The notes: a model not told the origin generated them from the sequence alone. A DNA stretch of 25,588 nt from JAAGZL01 sp964628835 (GCA_964628835.1 CAZVME010000047.1:1-25588); one strand, 5' to 3'. Positions 9,707 through 18,878 are shown, counted from the first letter of the stretch. Numbers and translations: made by a program.

Positions 9707-10231
9707 TCAGTCCAGCTCTTTGAGTCGTTTCACAATCTCTCTGGCAACCAAGCCCGCGTTACGTTTCTCGGTTGAAACCACCAGATCTGCAATCTCCAGA
9801 TAGAGTGGTTCGCGCTCATCCATCAGATCTCGCAACCGGTTCATTGGATCCTCTGTCTGCAACAGGGGGCGGTTTCGGTCCTGTTTAGTCCGTCTGTACT
9901 GCTGCTCCGGGGAACAGGAGAGATAGACCACCACACCACGCCCGGAGAGACAGCGGCGGTTATCCTGATCCACGACCACGCCTCCACCGGTTGCCAGCAC
10001 CAGACCACTACCTTGGGTCAGATCCTCTACCACCACCCTTTCTCTGCGCCTGAACCCCTCTTCACCCTCAAAATCAAACACCGTGGGGATATCCACCCCG
10101 GTGCGGCGCTGGATCTCATGGTCGGTGTCTTCAAACTCCATCCGGAGAAGCGCCGCCAGCTGCCGCCCAATAGTGCTCTTGCCAACCCCCATGGGGCCAA
10201 TCAGAAAGATATTTTTAGGATTCTGCATCAT
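9707..10231 (-). CDS. aroK: Shikimate kinase
   Basis: Phosphorylates shikimate with ATP. The P-loop is GPMGVGKST near the N-terminus. DTDHEI holds the shikimate-binding Asp, FRRRE the Arg, and TGGG the second substrate motif; RNRPLL belongs to the lid. The product is about 175 residues, as usual. The frame opens with a TTG at 10252, but homologues begin 5-8 residues before NIFLIGPMG, so the ATG at 10231 (MMQNPKNIF) or 10228 is preferred. No clear ribosome site precedes either ATG; an AAGAG lies 5 nt before the TTG, so the start is uncertain by seven codons. The gene leads aroK-aroB-damX and is cut off from pilQ by a terminator and an 88-bp repeat element. Confidence 0.95.
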   Translation of the reverse strand: MMQNPKNIFLIGPMGVGKSTIGRQLAALLRMEFEDTDHEIQRRTGVDIPTVFDFEGEEGFRRRERVVVEDLTQGSGLVLATGGGVVVDQDNRRCLSGRGVVVYLSCSPEQQYRRTKQDRNRPLLQTEDPMNRLRDLMDEREPLYLEIADLVVSTEKRNAGLVAREIVKRLKELD

Positions 10232-10287
10232 TATAAAACAGTGGCGTACCAAGCAGGCTCTTCAGCAAAAAATATGTGGATATTTCT

Positions 10288-10375
10288 TAGGGGTCGGAGT
10301 CGATTGCAACCATAATATACGATTTTTCTACCACACAGAGGCAACTGACTCCGACCACTGCCATTACGACCCCTA
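10288..10375. repeat. 88-bp inverted-repeat element, REP/MITE-like
   Basis: The ends form a perfect 9-bp terminal inverted repeat, TAGGGGTCG (10288-10296) and CGACCCCTA (10367-10375). Nested inside, GGTCGGAGTCGATTGC (10292-10307) pairs with GCAACTGACTCCGACC (10341-10356), with a two-base mismatch. The left end is shared by both pairings, so two alternative hairpins are possible. GGGGTC(A/G)GAGTC-type ends are, from memory, common in REP-like elements mobilised by IS200-like (RAYT) transposases. No transposase and no target duplication are seen here. On the minus strand the spacer holds a -10-like TATATT with a TTGCCT 19 nt upstream, too far apart to call an aroK promoter. Confidence 0.55.
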
Positions 10376-10440
10376 CCATTAGCGTACTTTGCGCAAAAAC
10401 AGGGGCGTTTCCAGACAAACCCTACTCTAGCCACCATTGC

Positions 10441-10478
10441 TGCAAAACACAAAGGGTGTGCCAGCAGGCACACCCCTT
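10441..10478 (-). terminator. Intrinsic terminator after pilMNOPQ
   Basis: AAGGGTGTGCC (10452-10462) pairs with GGCACACCCCTT (10467-10478) around an AGCA loop with one bulged base. Read on the minus strand the stem is followed by TTTGTGTTTT. It lies 40 nt after the pilQ stop and would separate the pil operon from aroK. Confidence 0.75.
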
Positions 10479-10517
10479 GGTTAACCACTAAATGCTGGCT
10501 AGTTGAAACGGCTGCAA

Positions 10518-12731
10518 TCAGCGCATTCCAATGGTCTCTTTCAAGATCTTTGGCGTCACAAAGATCAGCAACTCACTATTGTCATCCTCTTCTGAATTCT
10601 GTTTGAACATAAAACCCACGTAAGGCAGATCACCAAAGAATGGAATCCTCTCGGTACTCTTGGAGCGAGTGCGTTCAAACACACCACCCAGGACTACGGT
10701 CTCACCATTATCCACCAGGACTGAGGTCTCGATCTCGCGGGTATCCACCGGTGGCACGCCTAACACGGCCCTAGAGAAATCCGGATTATCTTTGTTGATA
10801 ATCAAATCCATGATCACATGGTCATCCGGGGTGATCTGCGGGGTCACCTCCAGTTTCAGCACCGCCTCTTTGAACGAAACCGAGGTAGCACCACTGGAAC
10901 TGGCCTCCTGGTAGGGTATCTCCACGCCCTGCTTGATGATGGCGGTATTACGATCAGAGGTGATTACCCGCGGGCTGGAGATAACCTCACCCTGGCCCTC
11001 CTGCTGCATGGCGGATAGTTCCAGTTGCAGTAGGAAGGAACCGATCTTGCCAACCAGAAGATTGACTGCACCACCACGGTCGCCGCCCAGCACTGAAGGC
11101 AGATTGACCAGTAAGTTCTCCGTGGCATCTGCATCGTCACCAGTTGAAATGCCAGCACCTGCATCCATAAAGCTGCCGGTATCCAGTCCACCAGTTCCGG
11201 TGATATGTCCCGTTTTACCGCCGGCAAGTAGGATCTCATTCCCCCCCACCTTCTCGGAATAAGATTGGTTAAAACCAAAACGCACTCCAATATCCTTGGC
11301 GAAATCATCATTGGCAATCACCACACGGCTCTCGATCAGCACCTGACGCACCGGGATATCCAGCTTTTTCACCAGACGATGGATATCCTCCAGCTTGGCA
11401 CTGGTGTCACGCACCAATAGTGTATTGGTGCGCTCGTCCACCGTCACATTACCGCGACTCGGGGTCAAAAGCTGATTCCCCTCTGACTTCAACAATGCGG
11501 CGATATCTGCCGCCTTGGCGTAGTTGATCTGCACATACTCTGAGCGCAGTGGCGCCAACTCCTCAATCTGCTGCTGTGACTCCAGTTCCAGTTTTTCTCT
11601 CGCCGCAATCTCCTCGGTGGGAGCCACCATGACCACATTGTCATTCTTGCGCATGGAGAGGCCCTTGGCCTTCAGGATAATCTCCAGGGCCTGATCCCAA
11701 GGTACGTTCTGCAGGCGCAGGGTGATAGAACCGGTCACGCTATCGCTGGTGACCAGATTCAGGTTGGTGAAATCGGCCAGCAGCTGCAGTACTGCACGCA
11801 CCTCAATCTGCTGAAAGTTAAGCGACAACCTCTCTCCGGTATATACCAGACGCTCTTTCTGTAGCTTCTCTTTCTCAGCCGAGGTAAGCGGCCTGAATTC
11901 AATGGCAAACAGGTTATTTGCCTGGTATGCAATATGCTCATAGTCACCACTAGAAGTGATCTCCACATGTACATTAGTGCCATCAGCTGTGACCTCAAAC
12001 ATCTTGACCGGTGTAGCAAAGTCACTCACATCAAACTTGCGCATCAGACGTTCTGGCAGGGTTGCATCCAGGAAATCCAGCACCACCTTGCCTCCCTCTT
12101 CACGCAGATCTGCTACTGTTCCCGGGTCACTCAGGGTTATCAGAATCCGCCCTTCCCCATCATCGCCACGGCGAAAATCCACATTCTCAATACCCTTGCC
12201 GCCATTGGCTGAGAGCATGGCGGCATTTACCTGTTTCGTCACTACTGATGCTGGAGTGGCCGCTGCTGTCTGCGCTGTTCCCGCATTTATCCGCACCACC
12301 ACCTGGTTTCCTGCAACTTTAATTTCATGGGTGGCCGCATCGGCAAGATTGACCACCACCCGCGTCCTGTCCCCAGCTTCTACTGCAGTTACACTGCGCA
12401 CCATGCCAATCCCCACCGCCTGGGATTTTCGCGCCAGCGCACTCTTCGTACCCTGTAGATCTATCGCAATACGGGCCGGGCTATCCGTGGTAAAACTTGC
12501 AGGAGTCGCCACAGGATCCTGTGCCGTCAAGGTTATCTCAACCACATTGCCCGGCAGCGAGGAGACACTGATGTCCTGTAGTATATTGCCAGCCGCTACC
12601 GAGAGCGCAGGGACCGCTGCTATTAAAGACGTCAGCAAGAACCCAACAACCAGCCTGAACACGCTCGGTCCCGATGTATCTCTTTTACTAAACCGGCCTG
12701 ACGACCTATTTTCAAATGACTGTTTCATCAT
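10518..12731 (-). CDS. pilQ: Type IV pilus secretin
   Basis: The 737-residue outer-membrane secretin forms the pore through which the pilus leaves the cell. A long signal peptide spans about residues 24-47 (VFRLVVGFLLTSL..., ending SVAA). Two AMIN domains that bind peptidoglycan follow, at about 50-140 and 175-275. Then come the secretin N0/STN domain (about 300-365), an N1 domain (about 395-465) and the C-terminal secretin domain. The latter has the hallmark IPFFGDLPYVGFMF near 695-708 and ends in LLIFVTPKIL. A Gly/Asp/Thr-rich stretch around 525-555 is low complexity. Length is normal. It starts 12 nt after pilP with ribosome site AGGGG; two consecutive ATGs are possible starts. Confidence 0.97.
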   Translation of the reverse strand: MMKQSFENRSSGRFSKRDTSGPSVFRLVVGFLLTSLIAAVPALSVAAGNILQDISVSSLPGNVVEITLTAQDPVATPASFTTDSPARIAIDLQGTKSALARKSQAVGIGMVRSVTAVEAGDRTRVVVNLADAATHEIKVAGNQVVVRINAGTAQTAAATPASVVTKQVNAAMLSANGGKGIENVDFRRGDDGEGRILITLSDPGTVADLREEGGKVVLDFLDATLPERLMRKFDVSDFATPVKMFEVTADGTNVHVEITSSGDYEHIAYQANNLFAIEFRPLTSAEKEKLQKERLVYTGERLSLNFQQIEVRAVLQLLADFTNLNLVTSDSVTGSITLRLQNVPWDQALEIILKAKGLSMRKNDNVVMVAPTEEIAAREKLELESQQQIEELAPLRSEYVQINYAKAADIAALLKSEGNQLLTPSRGNVTVDERTNTLLVRDTSAKLEDIHRLVKKLDIPVRQVLIESRVVIANDDFAKDIGVRFGFNQSYSEKVGGNEILLAGGKTGHITGTGGLDTGSFMDAGAGISTGDDADATENLLVNLPSVLGGDRGGAVNLLVGKIGSFLLQLELSAMQQEGQGEVISSPRVITSDRNTAIIKQGVEIPYQEASSSGATSVSFKEAVLKLEVTPQITPDDHVIMDLIINKDNPDFSRAVLGVPPVDTREIETSVLVDNGETVVLGGVFERTRSKSTERIPFFGDLPYVGFMFKQNSEEDDNSELLIFVTPKILKETIGMR

Positions 12732-12743
12732 TGTTCCCCTGAC

Positions 12744-13280
12744 TTATTCACTCAGTGATACCGACGCCTGCCGTTCCATAAAACCACTCGGTTTCTTTGG
12801 AATGATCTCCGTCAATTCAATTTTATCTTCCGAAATACTGGTAATCTGACCATGGTTTTGCCCCATGTAGTTACCCACCTTGATTCTGTAGATCGTCTTA
12901 TCCTTGGTCTTTACCAAACCCCAGACGGTATCACTCAGGTCTACGGTGCCTACCATCCTGATACTATCCAATGGAAATTGCTCCAACTCCTCTTTACGGC
13001 GATTGGAATCAGGGGTCAGGCCATCGCCATCCTGTAACGCCACTTCCGATTCCGCCGCCTGGGTTGGAACAAATGGATTGCGTCTGTTATTCGCTACATA
13101 GGTAAAGGTTTCGATCTGTTTTATCTCCGGCAGCGGGTCGATACGCCCTGGCTTTCTAGCCTTCACCGTCTTTACATACTGTTTCAGATCATGCATACCG
13201 TCATCACCGCATGCCGCCAGAAGGGTGAGTACGCCAAGGGCCACAATCGTCCGCGCACAAGTAGACCATGCCCTGCTCAT
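12744..13280 (-). CDS. pilP: Type IV pilus assembly lipoprotein
   Basis: The 178-residue inner-membrane lipoprotein joins the PilN/PilO dimer to PilQ. The signal peptide ends in the lipobox LAAC with Cys24 as the lipidated residue. A flexible stretch follows, then the small beta domain that contacts the secretin N0 domain (MVGTVDLSDTVWGLVKTKDKTIYRIKVG, about residues 112-138, is the recognisable core). Its ATG overlaps the pilO stop as ATGA and has a strong ribosome site (GAGGAGGG, 6 nt spacing). Length is typical (about 175). Confidence 0.96.
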   Translation of the reverse strand: MSRAWSTCARTIVALGVLTLLAACGDDGMHDLKQYVKTVKARKPGRIDPLPEIKQIETFTYVANNRRNPFVPTQAAESEVALQDGDGLTPDSNRRKEELEQFPLDSIRMVGTVDLSDTVWGLVKTKDKTIYRIKVGNYMGQNHGQITSISEDKIELTEIIPKKPSGFMERQASVSLSE

Positions 13281-13903
13281 TTTCCACCCTCCTCATCCAG
13301 ATAACGGTAAGTCTTTGCCACCGCCTGCAGCACCAACGCGCCAGCAGCGGGTGCGGGCTGAGATCCTCTGCCCCTTTTCTCACGCGCTTGCTGATATATG
13401 TGCACATTGTGGATAGTGACAATGCGCGGCAAGGCGGCCAATCCGCTTATAAACTCCCCAAACTCATGGTAGCCACCCAACACCTTGATATTTATGGGCA
13501 ACTCCGCATAGAACTCCCTGGGAACCTCAGCGGTTGGGTCGAATAGCTCAAATTCCAGACCTGCCGCCAGACCGGTCTGGGATACATCCACCAGCAGATC
13601 GGCAACCTCCGCCTTATTTGGTAGCTGTTGTAACATGGCATTGAAAGACTGCCGCATCTCTTTGAGCTGTTTCTTGTAATCTTCAAGACTCGCGGCCTTG
13701 CGTTGTTTGCTCTCGAACTCCTTGCGCAGCTTCAGCTCCTGCTTTTCAACCTTCTCCAGGGCAATCAGCTGATCTTCTGTATCCAGGTAATACCAGCCAA
13801 CACCCAGCAACACACACAGCAACAGCGCCAGGATCGCCTTGGCGGGGGCCGGCCAGATACCTATATTGGAAAAGTCGAGATTATTGAGGTCGTCAAAAGT
13901 CAT
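13277..13903 (-). CDS. pilO: Type IV pilus alignment protein PilO
   Basis: The 208-residue bitopic inner-membrane protein has a short cytoplasmic N-terminus, one membrane helix at about 22-42 (AKAILALLLCVLLGVGWYYL), and a charged coiled coil at about 45-95. A C-terminal ferredoxin-like fold follows, with LPINIKVLGGYHEFGEFISGLA near 133-154. It pairs with PilN in the alignment complex linking the inner-membrane motor to PilQ. The start overlaps the pilN stop (ATGA), with AAGGGGG 6 nt upstream, and its stop overlaps pilP. Size is normal. Confidence 0.96.
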   Translation of the reverse strand: MTFDDLNNLDFSNIGIWPAPAKAILALLLCVLLGVGWYYLDTEDQLIALEKVEKQELKLRKEFESKQRKAASLEDYKKQLKEMRQSFNAMLQQLPNKAEVADLLVDVSQTGLAAGLEFELFDPTAEVPREFYAELPINIKVLGGYHEFGEFISGLAALPRIVTIHNVHIYQQAREKRGRGSQPAPAAGALVLQAVAKTYRYLDEEGGK

Positions 13904-14481
13904 TTCGCGCCCCCTTGAGCTGCTCCATCAGGTACAGCATTCTTGTTGATCTGGTTCACAGACATGATGAAATGACTGAACCCCGTACCTGTTTTATCTT
14001 TATTCTCAACCACCTGCAGAGAGGGCGCATGCAGCCACTCAGAGACATCAATATTCCGCATATAGGAAGAGACCCGCGCATTGGACTGGGCTCGGCCATT
14101 GATGGTTACCGCTTTCACTTTCTGTGTCACGTCAGTGAGATACGAACCTTCGGGGGTTCTCGTCACCAGCTCATCGAACAGATGCACCACCTCCGGGCGG
14201 CTACTCTGCAGTTGCTGGATTACGTTAATCCTGGCCAGGAGTTTTGCCTTGGTGCTTTCAAGATCTTTGATCTCCTTGATCTTGCGGTCCATCTCGGCAA
14301 TCTCTTTCTTGAGAAAACCGTTGCGAGCCTTCTGGTAGTCAATCATTCCAGATATATGCAGATGCACATAAAAGCCCAGCAAAAGTGTAATGAACAGGGC
14401 GCCCGCTATCATCACCCCAAATTCGCGTTGGCGTTGCCTGCGTAGATTTTCCCGCCAGGGTAAGAGGTTAATACGTGCCAT
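13900..14481 (-). CDS. pilN: Type IV pilus alignment protein PilN
   Basis: The 193-residue inner-membrane protein opens with ARINLLPWRE, the conserved cytoplasmic tail that docks on PilM. A membrane helix follows at about 22-42, then a coiled coil rich in Lys/Glu and a periplasmic alpha/beta domain. The frame extends to a TTG at 14490, inside pilM. The ATG at 14481 is preferred because it places INLLPWR at the very N-terminus as in homologues, and a GGAG sits 11 nt upstream. The TTG would be only 2 nt from that GGAG. With this start, pilN begins one base after the pilM stop. Confidence 0.95.
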   Translation of the reverse strand: MARINLLPWRENLRRQRQREFGVMIAGALFITLLLGFYVHLHISGMIDYQKARNGFLKKEIAEMDRKIKEIKDLESTKAKLLARINVIQQLQSSRPEVVHLFDELVTRTPEGSYLTDVTQKVKAVTINGRAQSNARVSSYMRNIDVSEWLHAPSLQVVENKDKTGTGFSHFIMSVNQINKNAVPDGAAQGGAK

Positions 14482-14482
14482 T

Positions 14483-15559
14483 TCAGTCAAAGCTCCTCAA
14501 GGCCAGCCCACAGGCAATCATTAATGATGGCGCATCATTACTTAAGCTCTGCGGCTTGACGTTGGATGAAACAGACATGTTGGTAAACGGGTTGGAGATA
14601 ATCGTGGGCGTACCGACCTTCTCCTCCACCAACTCGTCAATTGCAGGAATAGAAGCACAACCGCCAGCAAGCACAATATGGTCGACGCTGTTATGCGCGC
14701 TGGAGGAGAAGAAAAACTGCAGGGAACGGCTAACCTGTTGCGCCAGCGCCTCTTTAAAAGGCTCCAACACCTCAGATACGTAGTTGTCTGGCAACCCTCC
14801 CTGACGCTTTGCCATCCCCGCCTCTTCCTGTGACAGGCCATAACGACGCTGTATCTCCTCGGTCAACTGCTTACCACCAAAGCTCTGTTCACGAGTATAG
14901 ATAATCTTATTGTTGTGTAGGACATTCAGCGCGGTGTTAGTGGCGCCTATATCCACTATGGCGATGGTCTGATCCACACCAAAATCAGGTAACTGCTCAG
15001 TAATGAGGGAGAAGGCATTTTCCATTGCATATGCCTCCACATCCACCACAGCAGAGGATAGACCGGCAAGCTCTAAAGCAGACACGCGGTTTTCCACGTT
15101 CTCGCTACGGGATGCCGCCAGCAACACATCCACCATCTCCGGGTTCTTTTCGCTGGGGCCGAATACCTCAAAGTCTATATTTACCTCTTCCAGGGGGTAG
15201 GGGATGTATTGATCGGCCTCCAGTTGAATCTGGCTCTCCATCTCCTGATCAGAGAGCGAGGCTGGCATGGTGATGATCTTGGTGATTACCGCAGAACCAG
15301 ATACCGCCACCGCTGCCTGCTTGGCACGGCTGCCTGAGCGACGCACAACATTGCGTATAGCATCCCCCACGGCATCCACGTCTGCGATGTTCTTTTCCAC
15401 CACGGCATCAGGCGGCAGCACCTCTACCGCGTAACGTTCGACCCTGAACCGGGCGCCGGACCTCCCACCAGAACGGCTCAACTCCAACAGCTTTACGGCT
15501 GTTGAACTTATGTCCAGACCAAGAACCGGGGTATTTTTGGTTCCAAAAAACGGTAACAT
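14483..15559 (-). CDS. pilM: Type IV pilus biogenesis ATPase-like protein PilM
   Basis: The 358-residue cytoplasmic protein of the FtsA/actin fold binds ATP and the PilN tail. Phosphate-1 motif: LGLDISSTAVKLLEL near 13-27. Phosphate-2: IVDIGATNTAL near 206. Adenosine motif: IVLAGGCASIPAI near 297. The N-terminal MLPFFG is typical of the family. It is the first gene of the pil operon and has ribosome site AAGGA 7 nt before ATG. The promoter lies directly upstream. Confidence 0.97.
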   Translation of the reverse strand: MLPFFGTKNTPVLGLDISSTAVKLLELSRSGGRSGARFRVERYAVEVLPPDAVVEKNIADVDAVGDAIRNVVRRSGSRAKQAAVAVSGSAVITKIITMPASLSDQEMESQIQLEADQYIPYPLEEVNIDFEVFGPSEKNPEMVDVLLAASRSENVENRVSALELAGLSSAVVDVEAYAMENAFSLITEQLPDFGVDQTIAIVDIGATNTALNVLHNNKIIYTREQSFGGKQLTEEIQRRYGLSQEEAGMAKRQGGLPDNYVSEVLEPFKEALAQQVSRSLQFFFSSSAHNSVDHIVLAGGCASIPAIDELVEEKVGTPTIISNPFTNMSVSSNVKPQSLSNDAPSLMIACGLALRSFD

Positions 15560-15592
15560 ATACCTATCCTTCCCCTAGTTTTACTATATTGG

Positions 15593-15621
15593 AATATATC
15601 TTAAACAAATCTCTTTAACAA
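15593..15621 (-). promoter_or_regulatory. Predicted sigma70 promoter of pilMNOPQ
   Basis: On the minus strand, TTGTTA (15621-15616, 4/6 to the -35 consensus) and TATATT (15598-15593, 5/6 to the -10 consensus) are separated by exactly 17 nt. The expected start point near 15586 leaves a leader of about 26 nt that holds the pilM ribosome site. The 213-bp divergent gap is very AT-rich. For mrcA on the plus strand I see only an isolated -10-like TAAAAT near 15697-15702 without a matching -35. Confidence 0.5.
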
Positions 15622-15772
15622 GTTAGCTTAACTATATAGCAGTAAATGATTTTTTTGTGAAGTACTTTGTTAAATAAATGTCCAACCCGTTCACATAAAA
15701 TCGATATAGCTTAGTTTTTAAGAATGGATGATAATGCCTCAACACCACGTAGAAACCGGCAATGAATAACAT

Positions 15773-18208
15773 ATGAAGTGGCTATTTAGGATCATAAAAG
15801 GGCTGTTGACCCTGCTTATACTGGGCCTTACTGTCGGCACTATCGCCCTGATTTCAGTCTATCTGCACCTGGAGCCAAAACTTCCATCAATCGAAAACCT
15901 GCGCGATGTTCAACTGCAGGTGCCACTGCGTGTATACAGCAGAGACCAACTACTTATAGCTGAATTTGGGGAGAAGAGGCGTACCCCACTGGTATATAAC
16001 GAGATACCGCAGCAGGCGATTCATGCCTTCCTGGCTGCGGAAGATGACCGTTTCTTCCACCACCCGGGGGTAGACTATCGGGGCATTCTGAGGGCAGCCC
16101 TGCAGCTTGTACTCACAGGAAAACGCCGCCAAGGCGGCAGCACCATAACCATGCAGGTCGCCAGAAACTTCTACCTGAGTAGCAAAAAGACCTTCACCCG
16201 CAAGATCAATGAGATTCTGCTCTCCCTTCGCATCGAAGGACAGTTGACCAAGGAGGAGATACTGGAGCTATACCTTAATAAGATATACCTGGGTAACCGC
16301 TCCTACGGGGTGGGAGCTGCTGCAGAGGTGTATTACGGAAAGCATCTGCACGAACTGAATCTGGCAGAGATTGCCATGATAGCAGGCCTCCCCAAGGCGC
16401 CATCAAGATTCAACCCGATCATCAATCCCAAAAGGGCACACCAGCGCAGGGACTACGTACTGCGACGCATGGCAAAACTGGGCCATATCACCGAGCAGGA
16501 GATGACGGTAGCCCTGGATCTGCCGGTTGTTGCCAGGATGCACCGCTCTCAGGCCGAAGTTAAAGCCCCATACATTGCAGAGATGGTGCGTGCTGAGATG
16601 GTGCGCAGATTTGGCGAAAAGGCCTATAGTGCCGGCTACCGGGTCTACACCACCATAGACAAAAAATCCCAAAACGCCGCCAGGGCCGCCATCCACAAGG
16701 CCCTGCATGAATATGACCTGCGGCATGGTTACAGGGGAGCGGAACAGAATTTCCAGATCGCACCAAGGGCCGAAGACTCTTCTCTGGATCAGATCCTACG
16801 GGACATAAGAATAGTCGGAGAACTTATTCCGGCCCTGGTCACGGAGGTGGACAAGAAAACTGCCAGCATCTACCTCGGCAGCGGCCGACGCGCAAAGCTT
16901 GAGTGGGAGGGAGTCAGCTGGGCCAGACCTTATAAAAACGAAAATCGCCGCGGCAAGGCGCCGAAAACAGCCACAGATATACTGAAACCCGGTGATGTTA
17001 TCCGCGTAATTGCCACCACCCAGGAGAACAAACCAGTCTGGCGACTGGCCCAGATACCCGCCATCCAGGGAGCGCTCATATCACTTGACCCCAACGATGG
17101 GGCCATTCTTTCCCTGGTGGGAGGATACGACTACTACCTGAGTAAATTCAACCGCGTAACCCAGGCCAAGCGCCAGCCGGGCTCTGGCTTCAAGGCGATC
17201 ATATACTCAGCGGCCCTGGAGGCCGGATTCACCGCCGCCAGCCTGATCAACGATGCCCCCATCGTGATTAATAACCCCACCCTGGAGACCGCATGGCGAC
17301 CAGAGAACTATAGCGGGAAATTTTACGGCCCCACCCGTCTGCGCATGGCGTTGACCAAATCCCGTAATCTGGTCTCCATAAGGTTGCTACGCAACATGGG
17401 CATGGACCATGCTCTGAAACACGCCAAGCTGTTTGGATTCGAACCCAAGAGCCTTCCACATAATCTCTCCCTGGCATTGGGCAGTGGCGCCGTCACCCCC
17501 CTACAGATGGCAAAAAGCTACGCCATCCTGGCGAACGGCGGCTTCAATGTGGTGCCATATTTCATTCAGCGCATCGAAACCAGCAAGCATGAGATCGTGC
17601 TCCAGGCGCAGCCGCTCACGGTCTGTCCCGCCTGCCCGCAAACCGCAACCCTGGACCAGGACGGCAAGGCAATCTACCCAGCCAAGGCCGCAATCGGTGT
17701 CGCACCCCGCGTCATCTCGCCCCAGAACCACTACCTGATGAACTCCATGATGCGGGACGTGATCCAGCACGGAACCGCCACCAAGGCCAAGGATCTGGGA
17801 CGCCGGGACATAGCGGGTAAGACTGGGACTACCAATGATCAACGTGACGCATGGTTCAACGGCTTCAACCGCTCATTGGTAGCCATCACCTGGGTAGGCT
17901 TTGATAACCATGCCCCACTCGGCGACAAAGAGGTGGGCGGTGAAGCCGCCCTGCCGGCCTGGATCGCATACATGGAACAAGCGCTCAAGGACGTGGAGGA
18001 ACAACCCCTAGAGATGCCAGCAGATATGCTTGCAATCCGTATTGACCCAAAAACCGGTGAGCCAGCGCCACCTGGACAAAAAAATGCCATGTACGAGATC
18101 TTTCGCGCAGAAATGGCTCCTGAGGTCCCGGCCATGGAGAGTGTGAAGATCTTCGGCGAGGATAATCGATCTCCAGATGCTGTCGAAGAACCCAAAGAGC
18201 TGTTTTAA
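15773..18208 (+). CDS. mrcA: Penicillin-binding protein 1A
   Basis: The 811-residue bifunctional class A PBP polymerises lipid II into glycan strands and cross-links the stem peptides in the periplasm. A cytoplasmic tail and membrane anchor occupy about 1-30. The GT51 glycosyltransferase domain has catalytic Glu90 in AAEDDRFFHHPG, then GGSTITMQVARN (121-132) and LELYLNKIYLG (164-174). An OB-like insert characteristic of PBP1A spans about 325-430. The transpeptidase shows Ser471 in SGFK (471-474), SRN (530-532) and KTGT (683-686). A small C-P-A-C pair (618, 621) sits in a loop before the last motif. It diverges from pilM, as in many gammaproteobacteria. The ribosome site before this ATG is weak, but the start gives the expected short tail before the membrane helix. 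Confidence 0.97.
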   Translation: MKWLFRIIKGLLTLLILGLTVGTIALISVYLHLEPKLPSIENLRDVQLQVPLRVYSRDQLLIAEFGEKRRTPLVYNEIPQQAIHAFLAAEDDRFFHHPGVDYRGILRAALQLVLTGKRRQGGSTITMQVARNFYLSSKKTFTRKINEILLSLRIEGQLTKEEILELYLNKIYLGNRSYGVGAAAEVYYGKHLHELNLAEIAMIAGLPKAPSRFNPIINPKRAHQRRDYVLRRMAKLGHITEQEMTVALDLPVVARMHRSQAEVKAPYIAEMVRAEMVRRFGEKAYSAGYRVYTTIDKKSQNAARAAIHKALHEYDLRHGYRGAEQNFQIAPRAEDSSLDQILRDIRIVGELIPALVTEVDKKTASIYLGSGRRAKLEWEGVSWARPYKNENRRGKAPKTATDILKPGDVIRVIATTQENKPVWRLAQIPAIQGALISLDPNDGAILSLVGGYDYYLSKFNRVTQAKRQPGSGFKAIIYSAALEAGFTAASLINDAPIVINNPTLETAWRPENYSGKFYGPTRLRMALTKSRNLVSIRLLRNMGMDHALKHAKLFGFEPKSLPHNLSLALGSGAVTPLQMAKSYAILANGGFNVVPYFIQRIETSKHEIVLQAQPLTVCPACPQTATLDQDGKAIYPAKAAIGVAPRVISPQNHYLMNSMMRDVIQHGTATKAKDLGRRDIAGKTGTTNDQRDAWFNGFNRSLVAITWVGFDNHAPLGDKEVGGEAALPAWIAYMEQALKDVEEQPLEMPADMLAIRIDPKTGEPAPPGQKNAMYEIFRAEMAPEVPAMESVKIFGEDNRSPDAVEEPKELF

Positions 18209-18272
18209 GGCAGTTCAGAATTAATCAGCGGATTTCCAGCTAATACAACACCAGCACTTTCACGGAGTCCCC

Positions 18273-18878
18273 ATGGCTCAGCGCCCCAGCAAAGACCGGC
18301 TACGCGCCAGCATCGCCTACGAGGCAGCGCGCATCATCCATGATCTGGGACGGCATGATTACAACACCGCACGTAACAAGGCCGCCCAACGCCTGGGATG
18401 CAAAGATAAGAGAAGACTTCCCAGCAACGGTGAGATTGAGCAGGCACTGCTGGAAAACCAACTGATTTTCCACGCCGACGATCAGCAACTGTGGGAAAAA
18501 AATCTACTGCAACTGGCACAGGAGGCCATGTCGAACCTGGAGCAGTTTTCACCCCGCCTGGTCGGGTCGGCGCTTAGAGGTACTGCAGATCTGTATACAC
18601 CACTGCAACTGCACCTGTTTGCCGACTGTCCAGAGGATATCGCCCTGTTCCTGCTAGAGCGGGGTATACCCTATATTGAAGGCGAGAAAACCGCCCTGTT
18701 CCCAGGAGAGAAAAAGCAGCGTCTGCCAACCTTCAGATTCAGGTCGGGCGAAACCGAGGTGGAGCTTACTTGGTTCCCACTAAATACAGTGGGACATCCA
18801 CCGCTCTCACCCATAGACCAAGGGCCGGAACAACGCGCTTCACTGCGCCAAGTTAACTCCCTACTGGAGCAGGAGTAG
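18273..18878 (+). CDS. Conserved protein of unknown function, nucleotidyltransferase-like
   Basis: The 201-residue product is predicted soluble and has no signal peptide. The N-terminal 80 residues are helical and basic (RDxxxARNKAAQRLGCKDKRRLP-like region at about 27-50). Residues 94-125 read FSPRLVGSALRGTADLYTPL and then QLHLFADCPEDIALFLL. The phrase GS.LRGTA...S/T.L.L.LFAD resembles the nucleotide-binding strand-turn of minimal nucleotidyltransferases, and I recall uncharacterised gammaproteobacterial proteins with the same layout. The acidic metal-binding pair is not obvious, so activity is doubtful. Ribosome site GGAG lies 5 nt before ATG. It follows mrcA by 64 nt without a terminator, so it is probably cotranscribed. 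Confidence 0.8.
   Translation: MAQRPSKDRLRASIAYEAARIIHDLGRHDYNTARNKAAQRLGCKDKRRLPSNGEIEQALLENQLIFHADDQQLWEKNLLQLAQEAMSNLEQFSPRLVGSALRGTADLYTPLQLHLFADCPEDIALFLLERGIPYIEGEKTALFPGEKKQRLPTFRFRSGETEVELTWFPLNTVGHPPLSPIDQGPEQRASLRQVNSLLEQE

Noticed and set aside
10221..10237. TATAAT at the aroK start as a -10 box
   Set aside because: It overlaps the ATG itself, would place the transcript start inside the gene, and has no -35 at a workable distance.
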